Source: Frigoribacterium sp. Leaf415
GTDB lineage: Bacteria; Actinomycetota; Actinomycetes; Actinomycetales; Microbacteriaceae
DNA: 64,000 nucleotides
Direction of reading: 5' to 3'
Assembly (NCBI RefSeq): GCF_001424645.1
Contig: NZ_LMQR01000001.1
Coordinates: forward strand, 1,484,149-1,548,148
Part shown: positions 36,347-46,124 of the stretch, one piece after another
Numbering within the stretch: position 1 is the stretch's first letter
Layout: every line of letters begins with the position of its first letter
Made by a program: the position numbers and the translations under genes
The notes under the pieces: generated by a model
Database searches by the model: none
Seen by the model: the letters and a program-made list of their open reading frames with translations, nothing else
What the model was told of the DNA's origin: nothing

Positions 36347-39187
36347 CTACTCCCTGCCCGTCAGGTGCCAGGCGTCTTCGCTTCCGGCGTCGTCGTCTTC
36401 CGCGTACCCGCGGGTCATGGCCTCGACGGGGTCGCCGTCGTAGTCACCGGCGTCGGCCCGCGTGGCGGAGGCAGAACCCGAGGAGGCGCGACCGGCGCCG
36501 GCCTCGGTGGCCGCGTCACCGCCGCGCAGCTTCGCGAGCACGCCCGGGAGCTGCTCGGTCGTGACGAGCACGTCGCGAGCCTTCGACCCTTCGGACGGCC
36601 CGACGATGTCGCGCGATTCCATGAGGTCCATGAGACGGCCGGCCTTGGCGAAGCCGACCCGGAGCTTGCGCTGGAGCATCGAGGTCGAACCGAACTGCGT
36701 GCTGACGACGAGTTCGGCGGCCGCGAGGAGCAACTCGAGGTCGTCACCGATGTCGCCGTCGATCTCGCGCTTCTCGACCACCGCGGCGACGTCGGGGCGG
36801 TAGTCGGGACGAGCCTGGCGGGTGACGTGGGCGACGACCTGGGCGATCTCGTTCTCTTGCACCCAGGCCCCCTGCACGCGCATGGCCTTGGAGGCACCCA
36901 TGGGCAGGAACAGCCCGTCGCCCTGTCCGATGAGCTTGTCGGCCCCGGGCTGGTCGAGGATGACCCGGGAGTCGGTGACGCTCGAGACGGCGAAGGCGAA
37001 CCGCGAGGGGACGTTGGCCTTGATCAGACCGGTCACGACGTCGACCGAGGGGCGTTGCGTCGCGAGCACCAGGTGGATTCCGGAGGCGCGGGCCAGCTGG
37101 GTGATGCGGACGATGCTGTCCTCGACGTCGCGCGGAGCGACCATCATGAGGTCGGCCAACTCGTCGACCACCACGAGGAGGTAGGGATAGGGCTTGAGCT
37201 TGCGTTGGCTACCGGCCGGGAGGACGATCTCGCCGCCGACGACGGCACGGTTGAAGTCGTCGATGTGACGGAAGCCGAAGCTGGCGAGGTCGTCGTACCT
37301 CATGTCCATCTCTTTGACCACCCACTGCAGGGCCTCGGCGGCCTTCTTGGGGTTCGTGATGATGGGCGTGATCAGATGCGGTACGCCCGCGTAGATCGAG
37401 AGTTCGACCCGCTTAGGGTCGATCAGCACCATGCGCACGTCGGTCGGCTTGGCCCGCATCAGCAGCGACGTGATCATCGAGTTGATGAAGCTCGACTTGC
37501 CCGAACCGGTGGCTCCGGCGACGAGGAGGTGGGGCATCTTGGCCAGGTTGGCCACGACGTAGCCGCCCTCGACGTCCTTGCCGACGCCGATGGTGAGCGG
37601 GTGCACGCTCTTGCTCGCCGCCGAGGACCGCAGGACGTCGCCGAGGGCGACGATCTCTTTGTCGGTGTTGGGGATCTCGACGCCGATGGCGCTCTTGCCG
37701 GGGATCGGCGACAGGATGCGGACCTCGTTGGAGGCCACCGCGTAGGCCAGGTTCTTGGTCAGGGCGGTGACCCGCTCGACCTTGACGCCGGGGCCGAGTT
37801 CGATCTCGTAGCGCGTGACGGTCGGACCGCGCTTGAGGCCGGTCACCTTGGCGTCGACGTTGAACTGGTCGAGCACCTGGCTGATGGCGGCCACGATCGC
37901 GTCGTTCGCCTCGCTGCGCGCCTTGGCGGGCTCACCGACCGACAGGCTCGAGGCGGCAGGGAGACGGTAGGGGGCGCTCTCGGCACCGTCGTCCACGTCT
38001 TCGAGCGAGGGCGGGGCTGCTTCGTCGGGATCGACCGCGAGGAAGTCGGCGGCGGCGTCGCTCTCGCCGACGGGTTCGGCCGGCACCACCGGGAGGATCG
38101 TCGTCGACGCGGTCGCCTGGACGGGCGGGACGTCGAACCCCTGGGCGCGGACGGCGTCCTCGGCTCGATCGAGGTCACCGAGGAGGTCAGCCGAGAAGAC
38201 GTCGGTCGGAGCCGTCGGTGGAGCGGCGGCCCCGGCGGCACCGGCCGCCGCAGCACCGATCGCCTCGTCGGGGCTCGCTTCGAACGCGGGCTTCTTGCGA
38301 CGACGACGCCCGAGCGTCTCGGTGGCGGAGGTCTCTTCCGCTTCCACGAGCGGGGTGTCGTACGCCGGGTCGTCTTCGCGCTGGTCCTTGTTGCGCCGCC
38401 ACCAGGGCAGCGACTCGGACTCGGCCAGGTCGACGAGGTCGGCATCACCGTCGGCCCCGGCCGCCCCAGAGGTCGTCTCGCCGAAGAGGTAGGAGTACAA
38501 CTCGCCGAGCCGACGGTGGATGCGGTTCGGCGGGGTCTTGGTGATGATGAGCAGCGAGAACGCCAGCAGGATGACGACCAGAGGAACCGCGACCCATTCG
38601 GTGGCGAGGGCGACGAGCCAGGACGCGACGACCCAGCCCAGCACGCCGCCACCCGTGGCGAGGGCGGGGAGCCCTGCTGCGGCTTCGGGTTGCCCGCCGA
38701 AGATGTGACACAGCGCGCTGATCGAGACGATCGAGAGGCCGAGCCCGATGCCGATGCGGGTGTTGTCGTGCACGGACGCCGGGTGCCGGAAGAGCCAGCC
38801 CGCGAAGAGGATCATGATGACCGGCAGGGCGTAGGCGACGCGTCCCACGAGCCCGCCGAACGTGTACGCGTCGAATCCGATCGCGACGGGGCTGGTCGGA
38901 TTGAGCCACTCGACGACCGCCCCGGCGATGGCGAGCAGGACGAGCAGGAACGGCACGCCGTCTCGTCGCTCGTCTTTCGCCAAGGACTCCTTGCCCAGGA
39001 GCCGGAACGCGCCGCCGGTCAGGTGTGCGAGCCCCATCCACGCCGCCACGAGCGGCCCCGGGCCCTCACGGACCGGGTCGGGTTGGCGGGGTGCGGGCAG
39101 CTTCTTGGTCGCCTTCGTGGCGCCGGAGGTCTGCGACGCTCGCGACGACGAACGCGCGCGCGCAGTCGACTTGGTGGGCGTGGCCAT
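36347..39187 (-). CDS. ftsK: DNA translocase FtsK
   Basis: Septal ATPase that pumps chromosome dimers and resolves terminus DNA. The 946-residue product has a basic N-terminus, four or five membrane helices (about 65-200), and an acidic/Ala-rich linker (210-420). The RecA-like motor has Walker [13 protein letters not shown] near residue 560, and a C-terminal gamma winged helix follows ([29 protein letters not shown]). ATG at 39187 has -10 TACCTT 7 bases upstream (39195-39200). Confidence 0.97.
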   Translation of the reverse strand: MATPTKSTARARSSSRASQTSGATKATKKLPAPRQPDPVREGPGPLVAAWMGLAHLTGGAFRLLGKESLAKDERRDGVPFLLVLLAIAGAVVEWLNPTSPVAIGFDAYTFGGLVGRVAYALPVIMILFAGWLFRHPASVHDNTRIGIGLGLSIVSISALCHIFGGQPEAAAGLPALATGGGVLGWVVASWLVALATEWVAVPLVVILLAFSLLIITKTPPNRIHRRLGELYSYLFGETTSGAAGADGDADLVDLAESESLPWWRRNKDQREDDPAYDTPLVEAEETSATETLGRRRRKKPAFEASPDEAIGAAAAGAAGAAAPPTAPTDVFSADLLGDLDRAEDAVRAQGFDVPPVQATASTTILPVVPAEPVGESDAAADFLAVDPDEAAPPSLEDVDDGAESAPYRLPAASSLSVGEPAKARSEANDAIVAAISQVLDQFNVDAKVTGLKRGPTVTRYEIELGPGVKVERVTALTKNLAYAVASNEVRILSPIPGKSAIGVEIPNTDKEIVALGDVLRSSAASKSVHPLTIGVGKDVEGGYVVANLAKMPHLLVAGATGSGKSSFINSMITSLLMRAKPTDVRMVLIDPKRVELSIYAGVPHLITPIITNPKKAAEALQWVVKEMDMRYDDLASFGFRHIDDFNRAVVGGEIVLPAGSQRKLKPYPYLLVVVDELADLMMVAPRDVEDSIVRITQLARASGIHLVLATQRPSVDVVTGLIKANVPSRFAFAVSSVTDSRVILDQPGADKLIGQGDGLFLPMGASKAMRVQGAWVQENEIAQVVAHVTRQARPDYRPDVAAVVEKREIDGDIGDDLELLLAAAELVVSTQFGSTSMLQRKLRVGFAKAGRLMDLMESRDIVGPSEGSKARDVLVTTEQLPGVLAKLRGGDAATEAGAGRASSGSASATRADAGDYDGDPVEAMTRGYAEDDDAGSEDAWHLTGRE

Positions 39188-39241
39188 GGGCTCCAAGGTA
39201 CCTCTCAGCACCGACAGCGGCCGGAGGTGCTCCGGTGTGTG

Positions 39242-40459
39242 TCAGTAGCGGATGGCGTCGATCACCTTCACACGGATCGCCACGAGAGCCGGGAGCAGAC
39301 CGGCCACCGCCCCGATCGCCGTGGCCGACGCCAGACCGATCAGGGCCGCCTCGACGGGGAACGGGGGGAGGTCGCTGACGGCACCCTGGGCGATGAAGCC
39401 CTGCACCGTCGGGTTCTCGACGACGAGGACGGCCACCATCACGCCCACGGCGCCCGCCACGACCGTGCCGACGACGCTCTCGAGCATGACCGAGAAGAAG
39501 ACCCGAGGAGCCGTGGCCCCGAAGGACCGACGAACGCCGATCTCGCGGATGCGCTGGCGGACGGTCACGAGCGCGATGTTGACGAGGCCGAGACCACCGA
39601 GCAGCAACACCAGCACGCCGACCCCCGTGATGATCAACTTGATCGGACCGAACGGGTCGGCGTCCCCGCCCGCGGCGTAGTCCTGCCGCGAGACGTCGAC
39701 CTGCACGTCTTTGCCGAGGGTGGCCCCCATGTCGGACGCCACCTGGGCGCTCAGGGCGTCGCTGGTCTCGGGCGGCAGCCACATCTCGTACTGCGGGGTC
39801 TCGACGCCGTAGGTCGCCAGGGCGAGGTCGTAGTCGGGTATCGGCAGGAGGTACATCTGCGGGCCGTCGTACTCGGACGAGGCCGAGACACCGGTGACGA
39901 CGAGCGTGACGGAGTCGGCCCCCCGGACGAGCAAGGTCGGATGGGACGACAACGGCGGGGAGCCGAGCTGCCGCCAGAGCACCTCGTTGACGATGACGGG
40001 CGGCGCGAGACGGGAGGCGTCGGCGTCGGTGAACCACGAACCGTCGGTCATGACGACCCGGTGCATCTCGCCGTAGGGGACGTCGACCGTGACGGCCCCG
40101 ACCTCGGTCACCCCGTCCGGCAGCTGGACGGCGCGGTTGCCGTAGACGACGCGACTGGTCTGCTCGATCCCGTAGCGTGCCGTCGTCGTGGCGAACGCGT
40201 CCTCGATCGCCTCGGTGCTCGGTGAGGTGGCGCCGTTCGAGTACGCGTTGACGTAGTAGTTCGCGGGGCGCCCGCCGAACCGCTCGGCGCTCTCGCGAGA
40301 CGACTGCTCGGCGAGCCCACCGAGGGCGACCACGCCGGTCAGGGCCGCGACGGCGACGGCCACCCCGATCAGGCTGAGCAGCACGCGCAGCTTGTTGACG
40401 CGCAGTTCGGCCCAGGCCTCGGCGAAGGCCCCCACCACGTCGGCCACCGCGCGCTTCAC
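39242..40459 (-). CDS. MacB-like ABC transporter permease
   Basis: Permease half of a tripartite-like export system. The 405-residue product has an N-terminal helix after RVNKLRVLLSLIGVAVAVAALTG, a large extracytoplasmic MacB-PCD domain (about 50-260), and three C-terminal helices of the FtsX type (INIALVTVRQRIREIGVRRSFGA). GTG at 40459 overlaps the ATPase stop (GTGA). Substrate unknown. Confidence 0.88.
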   Translation of the reverse strand: MKRAVADVVGAFAEAWAELRVNKLRVLLSLIGVAVAVAALTGVVALGGLAEQSSRESAERFGGRPANYYVNAYSNGATSPSTEAIEDAFATTTARYGIEQTSRVVYGNRAVQLPDGVTEVGAVTVDVPYGEMHRVVMTDGSWFTDADASRLAPPVIVNEVLWRQLGSPPLSSHPTLLVRGADSVTLVVTGVSASSEYDGPQMYLLPIPDYDLALATYGVETPQYEMWLPPETSDALSAQVASDMGATLGKDVQVDVSRQDYAAGGDADPFGPIKLIITGVGVLVLLLGGLGLVNIALVTVRQRIREIGVRRSFGATAPRVFFSVMLESVVGTVVAGAVGVMVAVLVVENPTVQGFIAQGAVSDLPPFPVEAALIGLASATAIGAVAGLLPALVAIRVKVIDAIRY

Positions 40460-41217
40460 GCGTCGACCTCGTCCCGGAGGGGCGACGTCGACGCGGCAGG
40501 TGCCGACATCGGTCTCGGCGTCCCGAGGGTTCCGTCGACCGACGCCGAGAGGACTCCGGTGTCGAGCTGGTAGTGCCGCGAGGCCCGGGCCGCGACCGCG
40601 AGGTCGTGGGTGATGGTCACCAGGGCGGCCTCGTTCTCGGTCGCGATGCCGTCGAGCAGCGTCATCACCCCCGCGCCGGTCTCGACGTCGAGCGCACCGG
40701 TGGGTTCGTCGGCGAGGATGACGCGCGGCCGACGGACGAGCGACCGGGCGATCGCCACGCGCTGCTGTTCGCCGCCCGACAGGCGGTGGGGCATCGAGTC
40801 GGCCCGGTGGCCGAGGCCGACGCGCTCGAGCATCTCGCCCGCGATGGACCGGCGACGCCAGAACTCGGCACCCGACGAGTAGAGCAGCGGGGTCATGACG
40901 TTCTCGAGTGCCGTGCGCCCCTGCAGCAGGTTGAACTGCTGGAAGATGAACCCGACCTGGGCGCCTCTCAGCCGATCGCGCCGACCGCGACGGATCGAGC
41001 GCACGTCGACGTCGTCGAACCAGTGCGTCCCCGTCGTGGGCTCGTCGATGAGCCCGAGGATGTTGAGCAACGTCGACTTGCCCGACCCCGAGCGCCCCAC
41101 GATGCTGACGTGCTCGCCCGCGTCCACCTCGAGGTCGACGCCCGTGAGGATGTCCAGGGTCTGATCGTCGGCGAGCGGGACCGTCTTGGTGACCGCCTCG
41201 AGCCTGATGAGGGCCAT
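40456..41217 (-). CDS. MacB/LolD-type ABC transporter ATP-binding protein
   Basis: The 253-residue ATPase has Walker A GRSGSGKST, the LolD/MacB-family QQFNLLQGRTALENV region, signature [15 protein letters not shown] and Walker B VILADEPTGALD. ATG at 41217 shares its A with the stop codon of the adaptor gene. It belongs with the adaptor and permease in one operon. Confidence 0.92.
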   Translation of the reverse strand: MALIRLEAVTKTVPLADDQTLDILTGVDLEVDAGEHVSIVGRSGSGKSTLLNILGLIDEPTTGTHWFDDVDVRSIRRGRRDRLRGAQVGFIFQQFNLLQGRTALENVMTPLLYSSGAEFWRRRSIAGEMLERVGLGHRADSMPHRLSGGEQQRVAIARSLVRRPRVILADEPTGALDVETGAGVMTLLDGIATENEAALVTITHDLAVAARASRHYQLDTGVLSASVDGTLGTPRPMSAPAASTSPLRDEVDA

Positions 41218-42239
41218 CAGCTGCAGAGGTCCGCGCCAGTGGCAGGGTCGACGCAGTCGTCCTGCGGCGCGGCAGCGGCGCCCGGGACGAACTCGAGCAC
41301 CAGGTCGCCCTCGGCCAGACCACCGGTGACCTCGACGATCGTGCCGTCGTTGATGCCGAGCGTGACGTCGCGCTTCTCGGCGGAGCCGTCCGCCCCGACG
41401 ACCGAGACGACGCCCTTCCCGGCCGCGCCCTCGACGGCCGTGAGGGGCACGGTGAGGACGTCGGTGGCGACGCCGGCCGGGATGGTCAGCTCGGCGGCGA
41501 GCCCGCTGAAGACGGTGACGTCGCCCGGGACGACGCAGGAGACGCTCTGGCCCGACGCGTCCCCCGTCGACGCGGAGGCGTCACCGCCGTCGTCCGGCCC
41601 GGTGGAGGACGAGGCGCTCCCCCCGACGGTGAGCGCCGTGCACGGGAACGGCGCCGGCCCCCCGGTGATCGCGACGGACCCCTCGGCCGGCCGACTGACG
41701 AGACGGTAAAGCTGGTCCGCGGCGAGGGACCCCGTCACGTGGAACGTGGGAGGCGCGACCTGCGCGACCGCGTCACCCACGACGACCGTCTGGTCCTTGA
41801 TCACGGCGACCGACGTGATCGTCCCGGCCACGGGTGCCGTGATGACGGCCGTCTTGACGATCGGCTTGCGCTCGGTCACGGTGCCGTCGGCGGCCACGAG
41901 GGGCTCTTGCGGGGTCTCGGACCGGAGCGTCGCGAGCCGGTCGCCCGCGGCGACCGCCTGCCCCTTCACGACGTCGACGCCGGTGACCGTGCCCGCGAGC
42001 GTCGCGGGCACGGGAGCCGCCGGGTCGGCGACCACGGTCGCGTCGACCACCACGTCGTTCGTGATGGTGCCGACGGCCACCGCGATCTGCGGTTCGACGA
42101 GCTCTCCGGTGGGGACGGCGACGGTGTCGTCACCGGCGGCCGGGGCCGCGAAGAACGCGAGCTTGACGAGTGCCGCCGCGATGGCGACGAAGATCAGGAT
42201 GCGCAGGATCGGGAAGACCCAGACTTTGGCGATGCGCAC
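41217..42239 (-). CDS. HlyD/MacA-like periplasmic-adaptor-type protein
   Basis: The 340-residue product is anchored by one N-terminal helix (about 6-30). It has a lipoyl/barrel-sandwich region split by VADGTVTERKPIVKTAVITAPVAGTITSV, and a beta-barrel C-terminal part. A low-complexity Ser/Asp/Gly insert lies between two Cys (PCTALTVGG ... SVSCVVPG), which may form a disulfide, as may the Cys pair near the end (DDCVDPATGADLCS). The GTG at 42239 is preferred (GGGGG upstream); a GTG at 42278 would overlap the promoter-like TACGGT. Confidence 0.8.
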   Translation of the reverse strand: MRIAKVWVFPILRILIFVAIAAALVKLAFFAAPAAGDDTVAVPTGELVEPQIAVAVGTITNDVVVDATVVADPAAPVPATLAGTVTGVDVVKGQAVAAGDRLATLRSETPQEPLVAADGTVTERKPIVKTAVITAPVAGTITSVAVIKDQTVVVGDAVAQVAPPTFHVTGSLAADQLYRLVSRPAEGSVAITGGPAPFPCTALTVGGSASSSTGPDDGGDASASTGDASGQSVSCVVPGDVTVFSGLAAELTIPAGVATDVLTVPLTAVEGAAGKGVVSVVGADGSAEKRDVTLGINDGTIVEVTGGLAEGDLVLEFVPGAAAAPQDDCVDPATGADLCS

Positions 42240-42260
42240 GGCTACCCCCGGTCGATGTAC

Positions 42261-42282
42261 TGACGTGTCAGACGTCACCGTA
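42261..42282 (-). promoter_or_regulatory. Palindrome and -10 before the efflux operon
   Basis: The inverted repeat TGACGT-N5-ACGTCA (42261-42277) lies directly downstream of the -10-like TACGGT (42277-42282 on the minus strand). The spacing suggests an operator at the transcription start. Confidence 0.5.
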
Positions 42283-42378
42283 GCGAGGCCCAGGGCGTCG
42301 CCGCCTCACCCCGGAGGATGACCCGAGGCATGAGATCTCCTCCGCGAGGATCGAGGAGGCCCGGGACCGGCCCCGGGG

Positions 42379-42420
42379 ACGACGACGGCCCGCCGGGTCT
42401 CCCCCGCGGGCCGTCGTCGT
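42379..42420 (-). terminator. Terminator of the RNase J gene
   Basis: A perfect 15-bp stem (arm ACGACGACGGCCCGC) with a 12-base loop lies 11 bases after the RNase J stop. Confidence 0.88.
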
Positions 42421-42431
42421 GAACATGTGGC

Positions 42432-44108
42432 TCAGGCGCTGATGACCACGGGCACGATCATCGGGCGACGACGGTGCTGCGTGTTCACCCACCGGCCGAC
42501 CGTGCGACGCACGACCTGGCTGAAGGCGTGCGTGTCCCGTGTGCCGTTCTCGGCGGCCTCGGTGAGGGCTGCGATGATCTTCGGCTTGACGTCGTCGAAC
42601 ACCCGCTCGTCTTCGGCGAAGCCGCGCGACTGGATCTCGGGCCCGACGACGACACGGCCCGTCGACGCGTCCATGGCGATGAAGACCGAGATGAAGCCTT
42701 CTTCGCTCAGGATGCGGCGGTCCTTCAGATCGGCGTCGGTGATCTCGCCGACGGTCGAGCCGTCGACGTAGACGTAGCCGATGTCGAGCTGGCCGACGAC
42801 CTTGGCGACGCCGTCGCGCAGGTCGACGACGATGCCGTCCTCGCCGAGGATGGTGTTCTTCTGCGGCACACCCGTCCGGACCGCCAGCGCCGCGTTCGCG
42901 TACAGGTGGCGGTGTTCGCCGTGGACCGGCATGACGTTCTTCGGCCGCAGGATGTTGTAGCAGTACAGCAGCTCGCCGGCGGAGGCGTGCCCCGAGACGT
43001 GCACCTTGGCGTTGCCCTTGTGGACGACCTTGGCCCCGAGCTTCGTGAGGCCGTCGATGACGCGGTAGACCGCGTTCTCGTTGCCGGGGATCAGGCTCGA
43101 CGCGAGGATGATCGTGTCGTCCGCGCCGATCTCGATCTGGTGCTCGAGGTTCGCCATGCGGGCGAGGACGGCCATCGGCTCGCCCTGCGACCCGGTGCTC
43201 ATGTAGACGATGCGGTCGTCGGGAAGGTCCTTCGCCTTCTTGGCGTCGATCAGGACGCCGTCCGGCACCTTCAGGTAGCCCAGGTCGGCAGCGATGCCCA
43301 TGTTGCGCACCATCGAGCGCCCCATGAAGGCGACGCGGCGACCGTTGGCGTGGGCCGCGTCGAGCACCTGCTGGACGCGGTGCACGTGGCTCGAGAAGCT
43401 CGCGACGACCACGCGGCGGGGAGCCCGGCGGATCACGTCGTCGAGCACGGGTCCGATGTCCCGCTCGAGCGCGGTGAACCCGGGCACGTCGGCGTTCGTC
43501 GAGTCGGGCAGGAACAGGTCGACGCCCTCTTCACCGAGGCGGGCGAACGCCCGCAGGTCGGTGATGCGGTCGTCGAGCGGCAGCTGGTCCATCTTGAAGT
43601 CGCCGGTGTGGAGCACGGTGCCCGCCGAGGTGCGGATGGCGACCGCGAGGGCGTCCGGGATCGAGTGGTTGACCGCGATGAACTCGAGGTCGTACGGCCC
43701 GAGCGATTCACGCCCGCCCTCTTTGACGGCGAGGGTGTACGGCGTGATGCGGTGCTCTTTGAGCTTCGCCTCGATCAGCGCGAGCGTCAGCTGCGAGCCG
43801 ATGAGCGGGATGTCCTTCCGGAGGCGCAGCAGGTAGGGCACGGCACCGATGTGGTCCTCGTGCCCGTGCGTGAGCACGACGGCCAGGATGTCGTCGAGAC
43901 GATCGCGGATGGGCGAGAAGTCGGGCAGGATCAGGTCGACTCCGGGCTGGTGCTCTTCGGGGAAGAGCACGCCGCAGTCGACGATCAGCAGCTTGCCGTC
44001 GATCTCGTAGACCGTCATGTTGCGGCCGATCTCGCCGAGACCGCCGACGGGGATCACGCGGAGCGTGCCCGGGGCGAGGTCTCGGGGAGCGTGGATTGTC
44101 GTGGGCAT
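42432..44108 (-). CDS. rnj: Ribonuclease J
   Basis: Metallo-beta-lactamase ribonuclease with 5'-exo and endonuclease activity in RNA decay and rRNA maturation. The 558-residue product has the HGHEDH metal motif (81-86), the beta-CASP region with SMVRNMG and YMSTGSQGEPMAVLARMA, PVHGEHRHL, and a C-terminal dimer domain. ATG at 44108 is preceded by GAAGGAACAG. It sits downstream of dapA as in most actinobacteria. Confidence 0.96.
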   Translation of the reverse strand: MPTTIHAPRDLAPGTLRVIPVGGLGEIGRNMTVYEIDGKLLIVDCGVLFPEEHQPGVDLILPDFSPIRDRLDDILAVVLTHGHEDHIGAVPYLLRLRKDIPLIGSQLTLALIEAKLKEHRITPYTLAVKEGGRESLGPYDLEFIAVNHSIPDALAVAIRTSAGTVLHTGDFKMDQLPLDDRITDLRAFARLGEEGVDLFLPDSTNADVPGFTALERDIGPVLDDVIRRAPRRVVVASFSSHVHRVQQVLDAAHANGRRVAFMGRSMVRNMGIAADLGYLKVPDGVLIDAKKAKDLPDDRIVYMSTGSQGEPMAVLARMANLEHQIEIGADDTIILASSLIPGNENAVYRVIDGLTKLGAKVVHKGNAKVHVSGHASAGELLYCYNILRPKNVMPVHGEHRHLYANAALAVRTGVPQKNTILGEDGIVVDLRDGVAKVVGQLDIGYVYVDGSTVGEITDADLKDRRILSEEGFISVFIAMDASTGRVVVGPEIQSRGFAEDERVFDDVKPKIIAALTEAAENGTRDTHAFSQVVRRTVGRWVNTQHRRRPMIVPVVISA

Positions 44109-44191
44109 CTGTTCCTTCGGTTGGCGTGGGGCTCGTGCCCCGGTGTGCGGGAGGTCTGGGTCCGACGGCGTCGTCGGCGGGGATCAGGAGG

Positions 44192-45169
44192 TCAGCGAGT
44201 GGTGCCGTGCACCTTGGGCAGCGCACCGCCGGCGGCCGCGTTGCGGTCGGGCCGGAAGCGGCTGAGGTCGAGGCCGGGGATCGACCCGACGTGCGACAGC
44301 TCGTCTTCGATCAGGGCGGCCTCGCTGTCTTCCGGGCCGACCAGGGGCAGACGCACCCGGGGGCTCGAGATGCGACCGAGGCCGTGCAGGATGTACTTCG
44401 CCGCGACGGTGCCCGGCACGTGGGTCATGACGGCGCGGACGAGGGGCTCGAGCATCTGGTGCGCCTCGGTCGCCGTGTGCAGGTCACCGGCGTTCACGGC
44501 GTCGACGATGGTGCGGTACGGGGCTGCGGCGATGTTGGCGGTGACGCCGATGAGGCCCGAGGCGCCGATGGCGAGGTGCGGCAGCACGTTCGCGTCGTCG
44601 CCCGAGAAGTAGAGCAGGTCGGTCTGGTTGAGGACCCGGCTGACCTCGGCGAAGTCGCCCTTGGCGTCCTTCACCGCGACGATGTTCGGGTGCTTGGCGG
44701 CCCGCAGCAGGGTCTCGTACTTGATGGGGATGCCGGTGCGGCCGGGGATGTCGTACAAGATGACCGGCAGGTCGGTCGCGTCGGCGATCATGCGGAAGTG
44801 CGTCAGGACACCGGCCTGCGTGGGCTTGTTGTAGTACGGGGTGACGATCATGACGCCGTCGGCGCCGGCCTTCTCGCTGGCCTTGTAGAGCTGGATGGCG
44901 TGCGCGGTCTCGTTCGACCCGCCACCCGTGATGATCTTGGCCCGACCGGCGGCCACCGACTTGCCCACCTCGACGAGACGGAGCTTCTCGGGGTCTGTCA
45001 GGGTGCTGGTCTCGCCCGTGGTGCCGGTGACGACGATGCCGTCGGCGCCGGCGGTGATGCAGTCGTCGATGTGCTTCTCGACGGCAGGCCAGTCGACCTC
45101 GCCGTCAGCGGTGAACGGCGTCACGAGGGCGACGAGGACCTGACCGAAGGGGTTGTTGATGTTCGACAC
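44192..45169 (-). CDS. dapA: 4-hydroxy-tetrahydrodipicolinate synthase
   Basis: Condenses pyruvate and aspartate semialdehyde in lysine/DAP synthesis. The 325-residue TIM barrel has the GTTGETSTL substrate loop, the Tyr of ILYDIPGRTGI and the Schiff-base Lys in VAVKDAKGDF. GTG at 45169 has GGAGG just upstream and also a -10-like TACGCT 7 bases upstream (45177-45182), so it may be leaderless or conventionally initiated. Confidence 0.96.
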   Translation of the reverse strand: MSNINNPFGQVLVALVTPFTADGEVDWPAVEKHIDDCITAGADGIVVTGTTGETSTLTDPEKLRLVEVGKSVAAGRAKIITGGGSNETAHAIQLYKASEKAGADGVMIVTPYYNKPTQAGVLTHFRMIADATDLPVILYDIPGRTGIPIKYETLLRAAKHPNIVAVKDAKGDFAEVSRVLNQTDLLYFSGDDANVLPHLAIGASGLIGVTANIAAAPYRTIVDAVNAGDLHTATEAHQMLEPLVRAVMTHVPGTVAAKYILHGLGRISSPRVRLPLVGPEDSEAALIEDELSHVGSIPGLDLSRFRPDRNAAAGGALPKVHGTTR

Positions 45170-45266
45170 GCCCTCCAGCGTACTGGCTCGCATCGGGCCC
45201 GACCTCCCCCGCGCCGCGTCCGACGACCCGGTCAGGAGGCGCGGGTCGCGTCGGCGGGGACGGCCG

Positions 45267-46034
45267 TCAGGGGGCGACGCGCCCGTTCGCCCCGAACGCC
45301 GCGTAGGTGAGGGGCATGAGCTCGGCCCAGAGGTCTTCCATCTTCTCGGCGCACATCTCGATCTCACGCTGCGGGAAGGACGGGAAGTGGGTGCCCTCGC
45401 GCTTGGTCCGGAGGCTGAGGAAGTTCATCAGGGACCGGGCGTTCACGGTCACGTACATCGACGAGTAGATGTTCAACGGCAGCACGATGCGCGCGACCTC
45501 GCGAGCGATGCCGGCGTCGAGCATGCGCTGGTAGGCCTCGAACGCCTGGACGGACGCGGCGCGGGTGGCCTCGTCGACCAGGGCGGACTGCTCGGGCGTG
45601 CCGGGCAGGAAGTCGTAGGCGCCGGGCTTTCCGACCTGCTGCAGGTTGCGGGTCGGGGCGGGCACGTAGAAGACGGGGTTGAGCTCGCGGTAACGACCGC
45701 TCTCTTCGTTGTAGCTCGCCATGCGGTGACGCATGAACTCGCGGAAGACGAAGATCGGCGCCTGCACGTAGAAGGTCATCGAGTTGTGCTCGAAGGGCGA
45801 ACCGTGGCGGTCGCGCATGAGGTAGTTGATGAGACCTGCGCCCTTGGTCGCCTGGGCACCGTCGGCCGACGCCTGGGCGCCGTCGAGGGTCAACTCGCCC
45901 ATGGTGGAGACCCGGGCGGCGAACAGCACGTCGGAATCGTGGGCGCTCGAGCGGACCAGCTCGACGGTGACGTCGGAGCGGAACTCGGGGGTCTTGGCGG
46001 AGGGCACGGCGGGGGTGGCTTCGGTCTCGGGCAC
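45267..46034 (-). CDS. thyX: Flavin-dependent thymidylate synthase
   Basis: Makes dTMP from dUMP using FAD and methylene-THF. The 255-residue product has the ThyX signature RHRMASYNEESGRY beginning at residue 102, and FxxRTKREGTHFP-type substrate residues near the C-terminus. GTG at 46034 has -10 TAGAGT 7 bases upstream (46042-46047). Upstream reading would be antisense to the divergent SDR gene. Confidence 0.96.
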   Translation of the reverse strand: MPETEATPAVPSAKTPEFRSDVTVELVRSSAHDSDVLFAARVSTMGELTLDGAQASADGAQATKGAGLINYLMRDRHGSPFEHNSMTFYVQAPIFVFREFMRHRMASYNEESGRYRELNPVFYVPAPTRNLQQVGKPGAYDFLPGTPEQSALVDEATRAASVQAFEAYQRMLDAGIAREVARIVLPLNIYSSMYVTVNARSLMNFLSLRTKREGTHFPSFPQREIEMCAEKMEDLWAELMPLTYAAFGANGRVAP

Positions 46035-46041
46035 GGCGTCG

Positions 46042-46118
46042 ACTCTACCTCGGAGGACCCGCCGACGGGCAGCACCGCGGCCACCGGCGGACGCTCCCCC
46101 AGCGGGCCGGATTACGGT
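46042..46118. promoter_or_regulatory. Divergent leaderless promoters of thyX and the SDR gene
   Basis: Minus-strand -10 TAGAGT (46042-46047) lies 7 bases before thyX; plus-strand -10 TACGGT (46113-46118) lies 6 bases before the SDR ATG. Neither gene shows a ribosome binding site. Confidence 0.6.
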
Positions 46119-46124
46119 GTCCCC

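Noticed and set aside
35714..40225. A 1,503-codon plus-strand open frame opposite cinA, pgsA, ftsK and the MacB-like permease.
   Set aside because: Its product is Asp/Glu/Gly/Arg-rich low-complexity sequence with no domain. It is a high-GC antisense shadow of clearly conserved genes.
39242..42239. Calling the MacAB-like set an antibiotic (macrolide) exporter.
   Set aside because: Family membership does not define the substrate; related three-gene sets export peptides, lipids or unknown compounds.
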